Source of the DNA: an uncultured Clostridia bacterium
GTDB lineage: Bacteria > Bacillota > Clostridia > Oscillospirales > Oscillospiraceae
DNA: 18,497 bases
Assembly: GCA_937892865.1 (NCBI GenBank)
Contig: CALBJG010000133.1
Span: 1-18,497, forward strand
Direction: 5' to 3'
Positions 1 to 9,100 of the stretch are shown here, one piece after another (position 1 is the first letter of the stretch; every line of letters starts with the position of its first letter). A model generated the notes under the pieces. It was not told where the DNA came from. It made no database searches and saw nothing but the letters and a program-made list of their open reading frames with translations. Position numbers and translations under genes: made by a program.

Positions 1-2
1 GA

Positions 3-152
3 AATATACAAATTCGTATTCTTGAAGGGAAATGGGTGGTCATATCTAAGAACAAAGCACCGGCAATTCACTTTGTCATTCACAATCCACAGCTCCGGAA
101 TGCTTTGGAAAATATGTCCATTCCAATTTCCGAAGAAAACGATGAAGAATAA
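3..152 (+). CDS. C-terminal fragment of an unrecognised protein (5' end outside window)
   Basis: The third + frame is open from the left edge to a TAA at 150-152 and gives 49 residues beginning NIQIRILEGKWVV and ending in an acidic SEENDEE tail. The composition is protein-like (alternating hydrophobic and charged residues, acidic C-terminus), and a strong hairpin terminator lies about 36 bp after the stop, which supports a real gene end. I do not recognise the family. The neighbouring TnpV remnant suggests it may belong to, or have been interrupted by, a mobile element, but nothing in the 49 residues shows this. Confidence 0.45.
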   Translation, partial: NIQIRILEGKWVVISKNKAPAIHFVIHNPQLRNALENMSIPISEENDEE

Positions 153-188
153 GAGAATCGTTATACCTAACAAAAAACTATCATATGA

Positions 189-223
189 GAAAGGCGGTAG
201 TGTTCAAATCACTACCGCCTTTC
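189..223. terminator. Bidirectional hairpin terminator
   Basis: A perfect 14-bp inverted repeat (189-202 against 210-223, arm GAAAGGCGGTAGTG) encloses a 7-nt loop. A-rich sequence on the left and T-containing sequence on the right flank it. It lies between the convergent ends of the + strand gene tail (stop at 152) and the minus-strand TnpV fragment (stop at 225), so it can serve both. Confidence 0.8.
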
Positions 224-224
224 A

Positions 225-359
225 TCATCTGTATATTAAGTCTGTGTTCACCAATTCTGCGCCTTTTTCTTCATCGGAAAGGGTAAGATCAGGCAGATAA
301 TAGTCGCCGCATAAAGTGTAGCTAATGCCCGTCTGTTCATTATAAAGGTACTTTTCCAT
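225..359 (-). pseudogene. TnpV N-terminal fragment (truncated mobile-element protein)
   Basis: A 44-residue frame starts at ATG 359-357 with a good ribosome site (AGGAGG, 8-9 nt upstream, overlapping the end of the preceding gene). Residues about 11-31 (GISYTLCGDYYLPDLTLSDEE) match my memory of the N-terminus of TnpV, a transposon-encoded protein of Firmicute integrative elements normally well over 100 residues long. After the acidic DEE stretch the expected continuation is missing; the frame runs into about 12 unrelated residues and stops at the terminator hairpin. I read it as a broken remnant left by deletion or rearrangement. The short product may still be translated, but it is unlikely to work. 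Confidence 0.65.
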
Positions 360-363
360 AAAA

Positions 364-549
364 TTACGCCTCCTTGTAGATTACTTTGAATTTCTTTTGC
401 TTTGCATCAATAATTTTCAGCAAAACCTCGTCCACCGCATCGGTGTACTTGCCGTTTGCAATAAGGTTGTTCCGCATTTCGTTCAGGCAGTTCACAACCA
501 CCCGCCGTTCAAAATCATCAAGTGCTATGTAATACTTTCTATCCCGCAT
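364..549 (-). CDS. Small conserved mobile-element protein (61 aa) upstream of TnpV
   Basis: This encodes 61 residues starting MRDRKYYIALDDFERR. It is soluble, charged and probably helical (NCLNEMRNNLIANG), with a basic C-terminus (KQKKFKVIYKEA). Proteins of this type are, from memory, repeatedly found directly upstream of tnpV in Clostridial integrative elements; their molecular role is not established. Its ribosome site is a strong AGGAGG 7 nt before the ATG, and its stop is 4 bp from the TnpV fragment start, so the two form a small transcription unit. No catalytic motif is visible. It appears intact while its partner is truncated. Confidence 0.7.
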   Translation of the reverse strand: MRDRKYYIALDDFERRVVVNCLNEMRNNLIANGKYTDAVDEVLLKIIDAKQKKFKVIYKEA

Positions 550-578
550 ATTGTAACCTCCTTTGATTTTCTACCGTA

Positions 579-608
579 ATTGTACTCAAAGGCGGTGTAA
601 TAGTCGAA
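579..608 (-). promoter_or_regulatory. Possible promoter of the 61-aa/TnpV remnant unit
   Basis: On the minus strand TACAAT (584-579) lies 18 bp after TTCGAC (608-603), upstream of the AGGAGG at 559-565. The -35 match is poor, so this is tentative. Confidence 0.35.
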
Positions 609-628
609 TGTACCGCTATAAACAGAAA

Positions 629-666
629 AATACCGAGAAAAACTTTTTACAGTTCTTCTCAGTATT
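629..666. repeat. Imperfect inverted repeat in the 550-769 intergenic region
   Basis: AATACCGAGAA (629-639) is the inverted copy of TTCTCAGTATT (656-666) with one mismatch and a 16-nt spacer. It sits on the flank of the mobile-element remnant and in front of its promoter. It could be a fossil element end or a weak terminator for minus-strand transcription arriving from the GH2 gene. No better terminator was seen after the GH2 stop at 770, and no other feature was found in 610-769. Confidence 0.4.
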
Positions 667-769
667 TATCTTTTGCGTTTGGCCCTTGCCACACCCGATA
701 ATTAGTGTATTTTGATATATTTCAAATTACATCCTTATCGAGTGGTGTCAAATGTCAGGTGATTTTTTG

Positions 770-3115
770 TTAGGCTTTGATAGCGGCAAGGTTCATATTC
801 AGGTCTTCCCAGAAGAGAACCTTTTCCACGGGAATCTTGTCGTCGGTCCACATTTTGTTCATGGTGTCTTCCGGACGGAATTCCTTGCTGTTTTCTGTCT
901 CCAGCCAGGCCTTGAAATCTTCGGCGGAGATACCGCTGTCGGATTTCAGTTCCTCTGCGTGGGCAACAATGTAGGAAAGATAGTTGGCAACCACGGGGTT
1001 GTCCTTGTTTTCCACATTCATGGTGCTGATGATCAGATCACCGTCGCCAACTTTGAAAGAGAACAGATGGCTGAAATTACGCAGGGTGTCTTCGGGAACA
1101 AAACCCTTGACGCCGTCCCGCTGTACCCGGTAGCGGTCACGGACCGGTTTGTCCACGCCGATGATATGGGTGCGGACCGCGCAGGGCCAGTTGTCAAGAT
1201 TGACTTTGCTGCCCAAATCCAGCAGGGGCTGCATATTCCGGTCAAAGTACTTATCATCGCCCAGAAGAGCCAGCACATCGGCATTTTGAATAATACCGCC
1301 CAAGTTGCTGCCTCTGTCCCAAATGCAGGGCTTGAACCGCTCAATGGCGCTGAGTACATTCCATTTGTTTTGAGGCGCCATATAGGAATAGTTCAGAACA
1401 ACGGTCTCGCCCTTTGCCAGTTTCTCAAACATAGCATCGTCCAATGCGTTGGTGACCGTTACGCCGGCAGGGGCGGGCTTTTTTTCTACCCGGGGGTAGA
1501 TCCACAGTTTCCAACTGTTGCTTACTTCGATCTTCTCGGAAACGAAGCGAACAGCCAAAGTGCTGACTTTGGTCTTGCCGGTGGGGTTCTTGGGCTTGAT
1601 GTTCAGGCAGACCAGTTTCTGCAGACCGCCTGCCAGTTGGAAATGCTCGCCGGCATAGATCCGCTCGCCGTCCAAAGTGACTTCCAGCGTGCCGCCGATC
1701 TGGGCGTCCGGCAGGAAATCGGAGGCGTAAATATCCGCAACGATAGGCTCGTCTTCGTAGAGCCGTTCTTTCTTAAGATCAGCCAGCAACACAAGATCGC
1801 CGTTGATCTTCAGCATCCACGCGGGGTCGAAATACTTGTCATCGTCAAAGAAGTCCAAAATGCCGTTTTTGTTTTCATATTTCAGACAGTCGGAAAGTTG
1901 CAGCATTTCGTGACCGCACAGAGGGGAAAGACGGAGTTTTTCCAGGAAGATCTTCATGCAGGTCTTCTTCATCTCCTGGGATGCCTTGATGTATTCAGGC
2001 ATAATTTCTTCAATGCCCCGCTGGGCAATGAGATCCCGCAGACCGGCAAAGTATTTGGGCTTCTTGATTCCGTGCTTTTCCAGATACTCGGGGCCGACTT
2101 TTTCACAGAAATCGTCGAACTTTTTCTCCAAAGCGGCATAGTCGGGAATGTCGATGTAGTGCATCGCCTCGTGAGAAAGACCGGGCCTTACCGGAACAGC
2201 CTGACGGTAAATGTCCGTTTCGGCGATCTCCGTCTGGGAGATCAACCGCATCGGCACCTTATACATAGAGCCGTCATAACGCCAAAGTTCATCACAGACG
2301 AACATATCGTCGTGGTGGGCATAGGGCAGGAAGTAGCCCATATGCTGAATGAACAGATCAGAGGATGAACGGTCAAATTCGCCCCAGCCGCAGTTGTCCA
2401 AAATCAGTTTGGTGGGAGCAAGCTGACGACCCTGGCGGATCATTTCGTGGACTTCCGGGAAACGACCGGAGCGGTGCATCTCGTTGCCGATGCAGAACAT
2501 GGCAACGGAGGGGTGATTCCGCAGACGGAGAATGGTTTCCTCCCACAGATTCTCGCCGAAACTGGTTACATGTTTATAGCGCTTTCCGTCATCGTCTGTA
2601 CGCATTTCGTATGTAAAGCCGATTTCCAAATGGATCAGCATACCCAGTTCATCAGCCGCCCGAACGAAATCCTCCGAGGGGATGGTGGTATGGAACCGCA
2701 CCAGATTAAAGCCGTACTTTTTCGCCTGCAGAATATTCTTTCTGGCGGCTTCATAGTCGCTTTTGCCGGTCATATTGGGGTGATCGTGGGCGATGATGCC
2801 CCGAATGTAACCCCGGAGATAAATGGGCTTTTCATTCAGCAAAACCGTTGTATTGCCGAAGGTACGGATGGCGGTGTGACCGAACTGCTCCGTTTCACCG
2901 TCGCAGGTAAGGGTATACAGCGCCGGATGGTCGATTGACCACTGCTCCAACTGGGAGGCATCCAGGATGGTAACGAAATGGTCACCCTCCGGCTTTGTAC
3001 CCAGTACCGGGCAGGAAATCTCCTGCCCGGCCAGGTCTGCCACCCGGCAGACCTGGGGAACGGTTTCAGTTTGTACATATAAAAGATTTGCAGAAATATT
3101 ACTATGGATATACAT
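770..3115 (-). CDS. GH2-like glycoside hydrolase with a reduced N-terminus, likely cytoplasmic
   Basis: This 781-residue protein has the clan GH-A/GH2 layout. A short beta-rich start ends in the typical QLEQWSIDHPALYTL strand (56-70), followed by the barrel. NILQAKKYGFNLVRFHTTIP (127-146) and NHPSVAMFCIGNEMH (200-214) carry the acid/base pair N211-E212. E296 in LISQTEIAET is the best candidate nucleophile. Strand 8 has HEMLQLSDC, then GILDFFDDDKYFDP, after which come beta-sandwich domains. Family members usually have about 200-280 residues before the FG.R-type motif; here (GHTAIRTFG) there are about 80, so most of the N-terminal sugar-binding domain is absent. No signal peptide is visible. 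The substrate cannot be told from sequence; galactoside, glucuronide and mannoside activities all occur in GH2. Start ATG 3115 has GGAAAGGAAAAG in front and lies 17 bp after the surface-protein stop, so the two are co-transcribed. Confidence 0.85.
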   Translation of the reverse strand: MYIHSNISANLLYVQTETVPQVCRVADLAGQEISCPVLGTKPEGDHFVTILDASQLEQWSIDHPALYTLTCDGETEQFGHTAIRTFGNTTVLLNEKPIYLRGYIRGIIAHDHPNMTGKSDYEAARKNILQAKKYGFNLVRFHTTIPSEDFVRAADELGMLIHLEIGFTYEMRTDDDGKRYKHVTSFGENLWEETILRLRNHPSVAMFCIGNEMHRSGRFPEVHEMIRQGRQLAPTKLILDNCGWGEFDRSSSDLFIQHMGYFLPYAHHDDMFVCDELWRYDGSMYKVPMRLISQTEIAETDIYRQAVPVRPGLSHEAMHYIDIPDYAALEKKFDDFCEKVGPEYLEKHGIKKPKYFAGLRDLIAQRGIEEIMPEYIKASQEMKKTCMKIFLEKLRLSPLCGHEMLQLSDCLKYENKNGILDFFDDDKYFDPAWMLKINGDLVLLADLKKERLYEDEPIVADIYASDFLPDAQIGGTLEVTLDGERIYAGEHFQLAGGLQKLVCLNIKPKNPTGKTKVSTLAVRFVSEKIEVSNSWKLWIYPRVEKKPAPAGVTVTNALDDAMFEKLAKGETVVLNYSYMAPQNKWNVLSAIERFKPCIWDRGSNLGGIIQNADVLALLGDDKYFDRNMQPLLDLGSKVNLDNWPCAVRTHIIGVDKPVRDRYRVQRDGVKGFVPEDTLRNFSHLFSFKVGDGDLIISTMNVENKDNPVVANYLSYIVAHAEELKSDSGISAEDFKAWLETENSKEFRPEDTMNKMWTDDKIPVEKVLFWEDLNMNLAAIKA

Positions 3116-3132
3116 AGTCTTTTCCTTTCCGT

Positions 3133-6100
3133 TTATGCCTTTACGGCGCGTTTCTTCCGCAGGATGATGAATACTGCCACGCCGGCGGCAACTACCACCA
3201 CAGCAACGATCGCGATGATGATGGCAGGATGCAGACCCAGAGTTGCAAAGAGCGCTTCTGCTTCTTCCAGGATCGGCAGCAGTTTTACATACTGCTTGGA
3301 GCCGGGAGTCAGGGCGTCATAGGCAGCCCGGGCGGCGGCAATGGCGTCGCCGGAACTGTGGCTGACTGTATCACCAATGGCTTCGATCAGGGCATCTACT
3401 TCCGCAGCGGCTGCCTTCTGCAGCTTCTTCAGCGCTGTTTCGGCGGCGGTCAAAGTCAGATAATCCACCTTTTCACGCTCGGTAACGGTCAGCCAATTGA
3501 AGATCTCCATTGCCTCGTTGATGACAGGTTCGTCTTCCAAAGTGATCTCACCGAGACCGGCGATCAGTTTGTTCAAGTATGCGATTCTTTCCTGACGCAG
3601 CGCCTGGATCTTTGCCAGGGCATCTTCCAGATGCTTGGCGTCTACCAGCGCTTTTTGCGATTTGGTCAGTTCGTTGTATGCTGTTTCGATCTCCCGGATG
3701 GCAGCTTCCTTGTCCAGGGTGATCTCGCCCATACCGGGGATGGTATCGATGAGCGCCTGAACACGGGCAGCCTCGTCTGCGTCGATCAGTGCCTGCAGCG
3801 CCTGAAGAGCAGGAACAAGGACCGTGCGGTAGTTCTTCACATAGGTCTTGTTCTTAGCAGAGAGGGTATTGTACTCTGCCTTGATAGCCATAATGGCATC
3901 TTTATCTTCCAGGGTGATCTCGCCCAGTGCGTCGATCTTGCATTCCAAAAGGTCGATCTCTGCGGCGGTGAGATAATCCAGGTTGTAAACAAGACACTTC
4001 TGTGTCCAGGTCAGCGCTTCGTAGGCTTCCCGGGCAGCAATGATGTCTGCTTCGGATTCCAAGGTGGTGTTGTTCTTCAACTTGGCGAATACGGCATCCA
4101 TATCCTCGGCGATCTTCCGGTCTTCATCGGTGACCACCATAGGGTAGATGTAAAGAGATTGGTTGCTGGGGGTGAAATAAACGTTGCCGTCATCGCCGAT
4201 GGCGAAGAAATTGGTTGCGGGGATGGGAATGCGCTCACTGTCAGAAGGATTGCTCATATTGACCTTCTGGACACCGCCCACATTACCGAAGTTAGCGTAC
4301 AGATAACCGTCGATCTGCAGCATTGCGGTGGGCTGCCACTCACTATTGTCTGCATACCCGAAGTTGGCTTCTCTGCGCAGATTTCTCATTTCTTTTGTGG
4401 TGGGGTCTATGGTAAAGGTGAACAGACTGCCGATGGCAGACATCCAGACTTTGCCGTTTTCGTCTACAGTCAGACCGCGGATTGATTGGATCACCTCTGC
4501 CGGGATATCTTTGAAGTAATCCCGCAGGTCATACTCAGCCACCTTTTGCTTGTTGGCAACATCATAAATAAAGAACTTGGCAGAAGTGCCTTCCGGTACA
4601 ATAGAGCCGGAGCCACCCTTTGCACAAGAGCCGCCAATGACACAGCCACTCTTCTCGTCGTAGGCAACAGCAATGATGGACTGATCCTGAACCACATTTC
4701 GTTCCACGTGCTTGTCAAAGGTCTCCAAGTCGATCCAGGCAATGCAGCCGCCCAGTTCGTAACGGTCCGGGCAGGAGCCCACGAAGACCTTGTTATCACC
4801 GGATGCCAGAGCATGGATACGGGACTGTTTGTACTCAGCCTTCAAACTCATCAAGGGAACATTGCGGTGCTCATCATCCAGGTTGACCTGGGTCAGAACA
4901 CCCTGATTGTAGTTACCTACGAAGAGCTTGCCCTGATAGAGCAGGATTGCATCGGTCTGACCGTTGGTAAGGAAGCTCTTGGTGATCTTTCCTTCGGCGG
5001 TATCGTAAACAGAGCAGAGGGATGTGTTAAATGCGCCGATATAGACCTGGCTGTTATCCCCGGGGACTTTCACGATGGGGCGGATATTAGAGGTAGAACC
5101 GTACTCAGGTTGAATGATATCGTCGCCGAGCCGCATATAACGTCCGGTAGTCATATTGTAAATTGCGATGGGGTCAGAGTCGTTGCCTCTCCAGGTCAGA
5201 ATGGACTTGCCCGGGAACAGGTCATTACCTTCGACGGTCACGAAGCAACCTTCGTGACAGCGCATAGCGCCCATCAGGTTCTCCATGCCCTTCACAGGGG
5301 TCACCGTTCTGGTAGCGCCGTCAAACTCCCAAACACCTTCGGTGCTGGTAAAGATCCAGAACTTGTTATCCAGCTTTCCGGAAGGACCGTAGATTGCGGC
5401 GGACTGGATGCCCAAGTCTACAAATTCCAGGGTTTCGGTATCAAAAGCGGCTACTTTCTTGACGTCATTGCGCTCACCGCCCATCACGATCACGCCGCCG
5501 CAGATACCCATACCGCGGACCATAACTTCCTGCTGGCTCAGGTACTGGGTGATATCCTTACGCATAACCAGTTCATTGGTGACAGCGTTGAACTTGGAAA
5601 GTTCCATAGTCTTGACACCGTCGCTGTTGGTGTCGCCGGTGGTGGTGACGTAAACATAGCCGTTGTCGTAGAACGGAACGCTGGCATAGCAGTTGGCGTC
5701 GCCTGTGCCGACCGTGCCCATATTGGTAAATTCGCCGGTTGCCACATTGTACTTGCCCAGCACGCCAACGGGATAAGCGCCGAAGTACAGGCAGCCGTCA
5801 TCGCCCATATGCAGGCCGAAAGAACAACTTACGCCGATGATACTGTCGGTTCTCTCTACGCCGGTGGTGTTTTTGTAGTAGTACACGCTTTCGCCTACAT
5901 TCAGTACCGGGTCGTATTTATAAATGTAGGGGTTGTCACCTACTGCCCAGAGGATACCGTCATCGTCCACGCAAATACCCTTGACCTGGGTGAAGGGAGT
6001 CTCGGTGTAGTCCACAAGTTCCTTGGTGTCCAGGTTGTAGACAGCCATCTTCTTGCCTTCCAGAGGCAGGTACAGATAGTCGTCGCCGTTGACTTCGCCT

Positions 6101-9100
6101 ACGGCAATGTAGGTACAGGTTTCCAGCGACTTGACAGGCGCGGGGTCAACAACCGTGGCATGGGGGACTCTTACACCCTGGGTGGTGGTCTTATCGCCCT
6201 TCTCACAGATCAGTTGAGAGAAGTACATATACGCCTGAGTGGCATAGGGGGATTTGTCGTAGGCCTCAATGACCAGGATGTACTCCTTGGCAGAGCCGAA
6301 TTCCCAAGTGCCGACGACGGAGGTGTAGCCGTCTTGCAGTTTCACATCGCCGGAGTCATTGTGGAATTCCAGCTTACCTACCCGGTTGCTGTTATCCATA
6401 GCAAAAGCGATATCTTCCGTGTCAGCAGGCAGGATATACACCGCACCCACTGCGCCACGGCCGGACTTGCCGTGATTCAAGGAGAGGGTGTACAGACCCT
6501 TGCCGGGGGATTGGATCTTAATTGCCACATAGTCATCTGCCTTGCCGTAGGAGGTCAGACCGCCGGTGGCTTTGAACTTGGCATCGGTACCGCTGGGGCC
6601 AGCCAGTTTCCAGTTGATCTCCTCTAAGTCATACAGACGGGCGGTGTCTTCCACTTTCTCATTGATGTAAACATCTTTGCTGTAAATGCCGGTCTTGCTG
6701 TCCCGCAGATCAAAGTCATAAATGACCTTGGAGGTATCCACGACCTTGGCGGGAGGATTGGCAGTGTAAGTAAATTTCAGACCATTCAGGTACAGGTTGT
6801 TTGTAGTAAGACCGGTGGTCTCCTTACCCAGTGCATAAGAACTGCGGGTCTGCCGCAAGATCAGCACATATTCCTTGTCTGCTTCGAAGGTATAGTAACC
6901 TACTTCTGCCATCGGTTTTTCAACCGTGGGGTTACATGCGCCAACCAGATTCCGTTTCAGCAGGCAATCTTCGATGGTCGCCTTGCCATTATCCAGCAGG
7001 GAAGCTTCCACGATATAGGCATTGGTCCATACGGAGTGCTTCTGGATGGGATTGCCATTTGCATCCTTGGTGCTTGCCAGGTAGGTGTCGATCTCTACCT
7101 TGTGAGCACCCTTGCCGGGGCTGCGGAAGCGGATCGCATAGTACCACTCATAGTTAGAAGCGCGCAGCTGAATACCGGCGCCCTTCATCAACCAGTTGCG
7201 GTCGAATGCAGCCTTGCTGTCTTCGCCAACGGGGTTTTTGCCCAGGTAGCTCCAGCTGATATAGCCCTTTTCGTAGTACTCCTGGATCAGCTTCAGCTGA
7301 TTCTCAATCTCGCCCTCTGTGAATTCCTCAGGATAGTTGGTGACCAGATTGAAGTCATAACCGGTCTTGGGAATTTCAATTACCGGAGGCTCAGCGGCCA
7401 CAAACTCGATGTTTTTCAGGTACAAATTGTTGGTACGCAGACCGTCGACGTTGGCCTGGCTGCGGGTGTCGCTGGTGATTCGTAGAACAATGATGTAGTC
7501 CTTGCCCTCGGTGAATGCCACATTGCCCACATAAGCGGCGGGGTTCTCTGTGGTGGGGGCGAAAGTTCTGCACTTGTTCTCTTTGATCAAAAGATCATTG
7601 ATAGTAGTCGTGCCGGTAACCTTAGCGGCATCGAAGATATAGGTTTCGGTCCACATAGAGTGCTTCTGCACACCACCGGAGGTGACCAGGTTGGTGTTGA
7701 TGGTCACGTCATAGGTGCCGGTGCCAGGGGCTTTGACACGCAGTGCGTACCACCAGTCATAGCCGCTGGTGTAGGCTTGGATGCCCAGACCCTTATTGTA
7801 CTGGTTCCGGACGAAGCTTTCGGCGGGATCGCCGGAGGCAGTTGTGCCGTTTTGCTTTGCTTCAAACAGCCAGCTGATCTTGCCGGCGGCGTACAGAGCA
7901 TTGGTGTAGGCGATGTTTTCAGCATCCTCTACGCTGAAATCGCCGGTGACGATATTGTCATAGAAGGTCTTCAGGTCGAAGTTGTAGCCGGCGGCTTCCA
8001 GATCCTCGGGAATTTCAGGACCGACAGGCTCATCCACCGGAGGAGGTGTTACAGGGGGCTCTGCTGCCACAAATGCAATGTTATTCAAATACAGATTGGC
8101 GGTGCGCAGACCGTCTACATTGGCTGCCCGGAAGGTATCGATGGTCTGGCGCAGGACGATGATATACTCCTTGCCCTCAGTAAACGCCACATTGCCCACA
8201 AAGGCCGCGGTGTTTTCGGTGGTGGGAGCAAAGTCCTGATACTTGTTTTCCTCGGTCAGCAGATCGTTGATGCCGGTATCACCGGTAACGAGAGCAGCAT
8301 CAAAGATATAGGTCTCAGTCCAGACGCTGTGCTTTTGCAGATCACCGGATTTGGCTGTGACGGTGTTGATGGTCACATCGTAGGTGCCGGTGCCGGGGGC
8401 TTTTACTTTGATGGCGTACCACCAGTTATAGCCGGTGGTGCGGACCTGAATGCCGGAGCCCTTGTTATAGTAGTTTTTGGTAAAGCTTTCGGCAGGATCG
8501 CCGGTGCCGTCAGCCTTGGTGTTGCCATTTTGACTGCCGGCAAACAGCCAGCTGATCTTACCGGCGTTGTACAGTGCCTGCGTGTAAACCAGATTGTCCG
8601 CATCCTCTACGCTGAAGTCGCCGGTAACGATATCATCATAGACGTTCTTCAGGTCAAAGCTGTAACCGGCTGCTTCCAGGTCTTCGGGGATGGAAGGAGC
8701 GGTTGTGGTCTCCTCGGGAGCAGTTGTAGTTTCCTCAGGAGTTGTAGTGGTCTCTTCGGGAGTTGTGGTAGTCTCCTCAGGAGCGGTGGTAGTAGTTTCC
8801 GTAGAGCCGGTGGTTTCGTCCGGTACATTATCGGAAAGGGTCATTGTAATGTTGTTCAGGTACAGGTTGCTGGTGCGCAGGCCGTCTTCATTGGCGGCGC
8901 GGTAAAGCTCCAGCGTCTCCCGGAACACAAGGATATACGCATTGCCTTCGGTGAAGGTAAATTCACCAAGACCGACAGAGGGCTGTTCCGTTAAGGGGCT
9001 GAAGTTACTTGCCAGCTTGTTTGCTTCTGTCAGACTGGCAGCAATGGTCGTTTCCTCTGCGTCAATGGGGGCAGCGTCAAACAGATACGCTTCCGTCCAC

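Noticed and set aside
22..300. 92-codon + strand open frame at the left edge
   Set aside because: It runs straight through the perfect terminator hairpin at 189-223 and opposes the TnpV fragment; the other + frame (3-152) ends neatly before the hairpin.
8701..8784. Regular short repeats that might suggest a CRISPR-like array
   Set aside because: They are contiguous 21-bp in-frame repeats with no spacers and code for Thr/Pro/Glu heptads in a secreted protein linker.
3229..8994. Very long open frames (418, 713 and 444 codons) on the + strand opposite the giant surface protein, and 538 codons opposite the GH2 gene
   Set aside because: They lie in exact antisense codon register, so a stop appears only where the real gene uses TTA, CTA or TCA codons, which it avoids. 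Their products lack domains and ribosome sites, whereas the minus-strand proteins show signal peptide, motifs and repeats.
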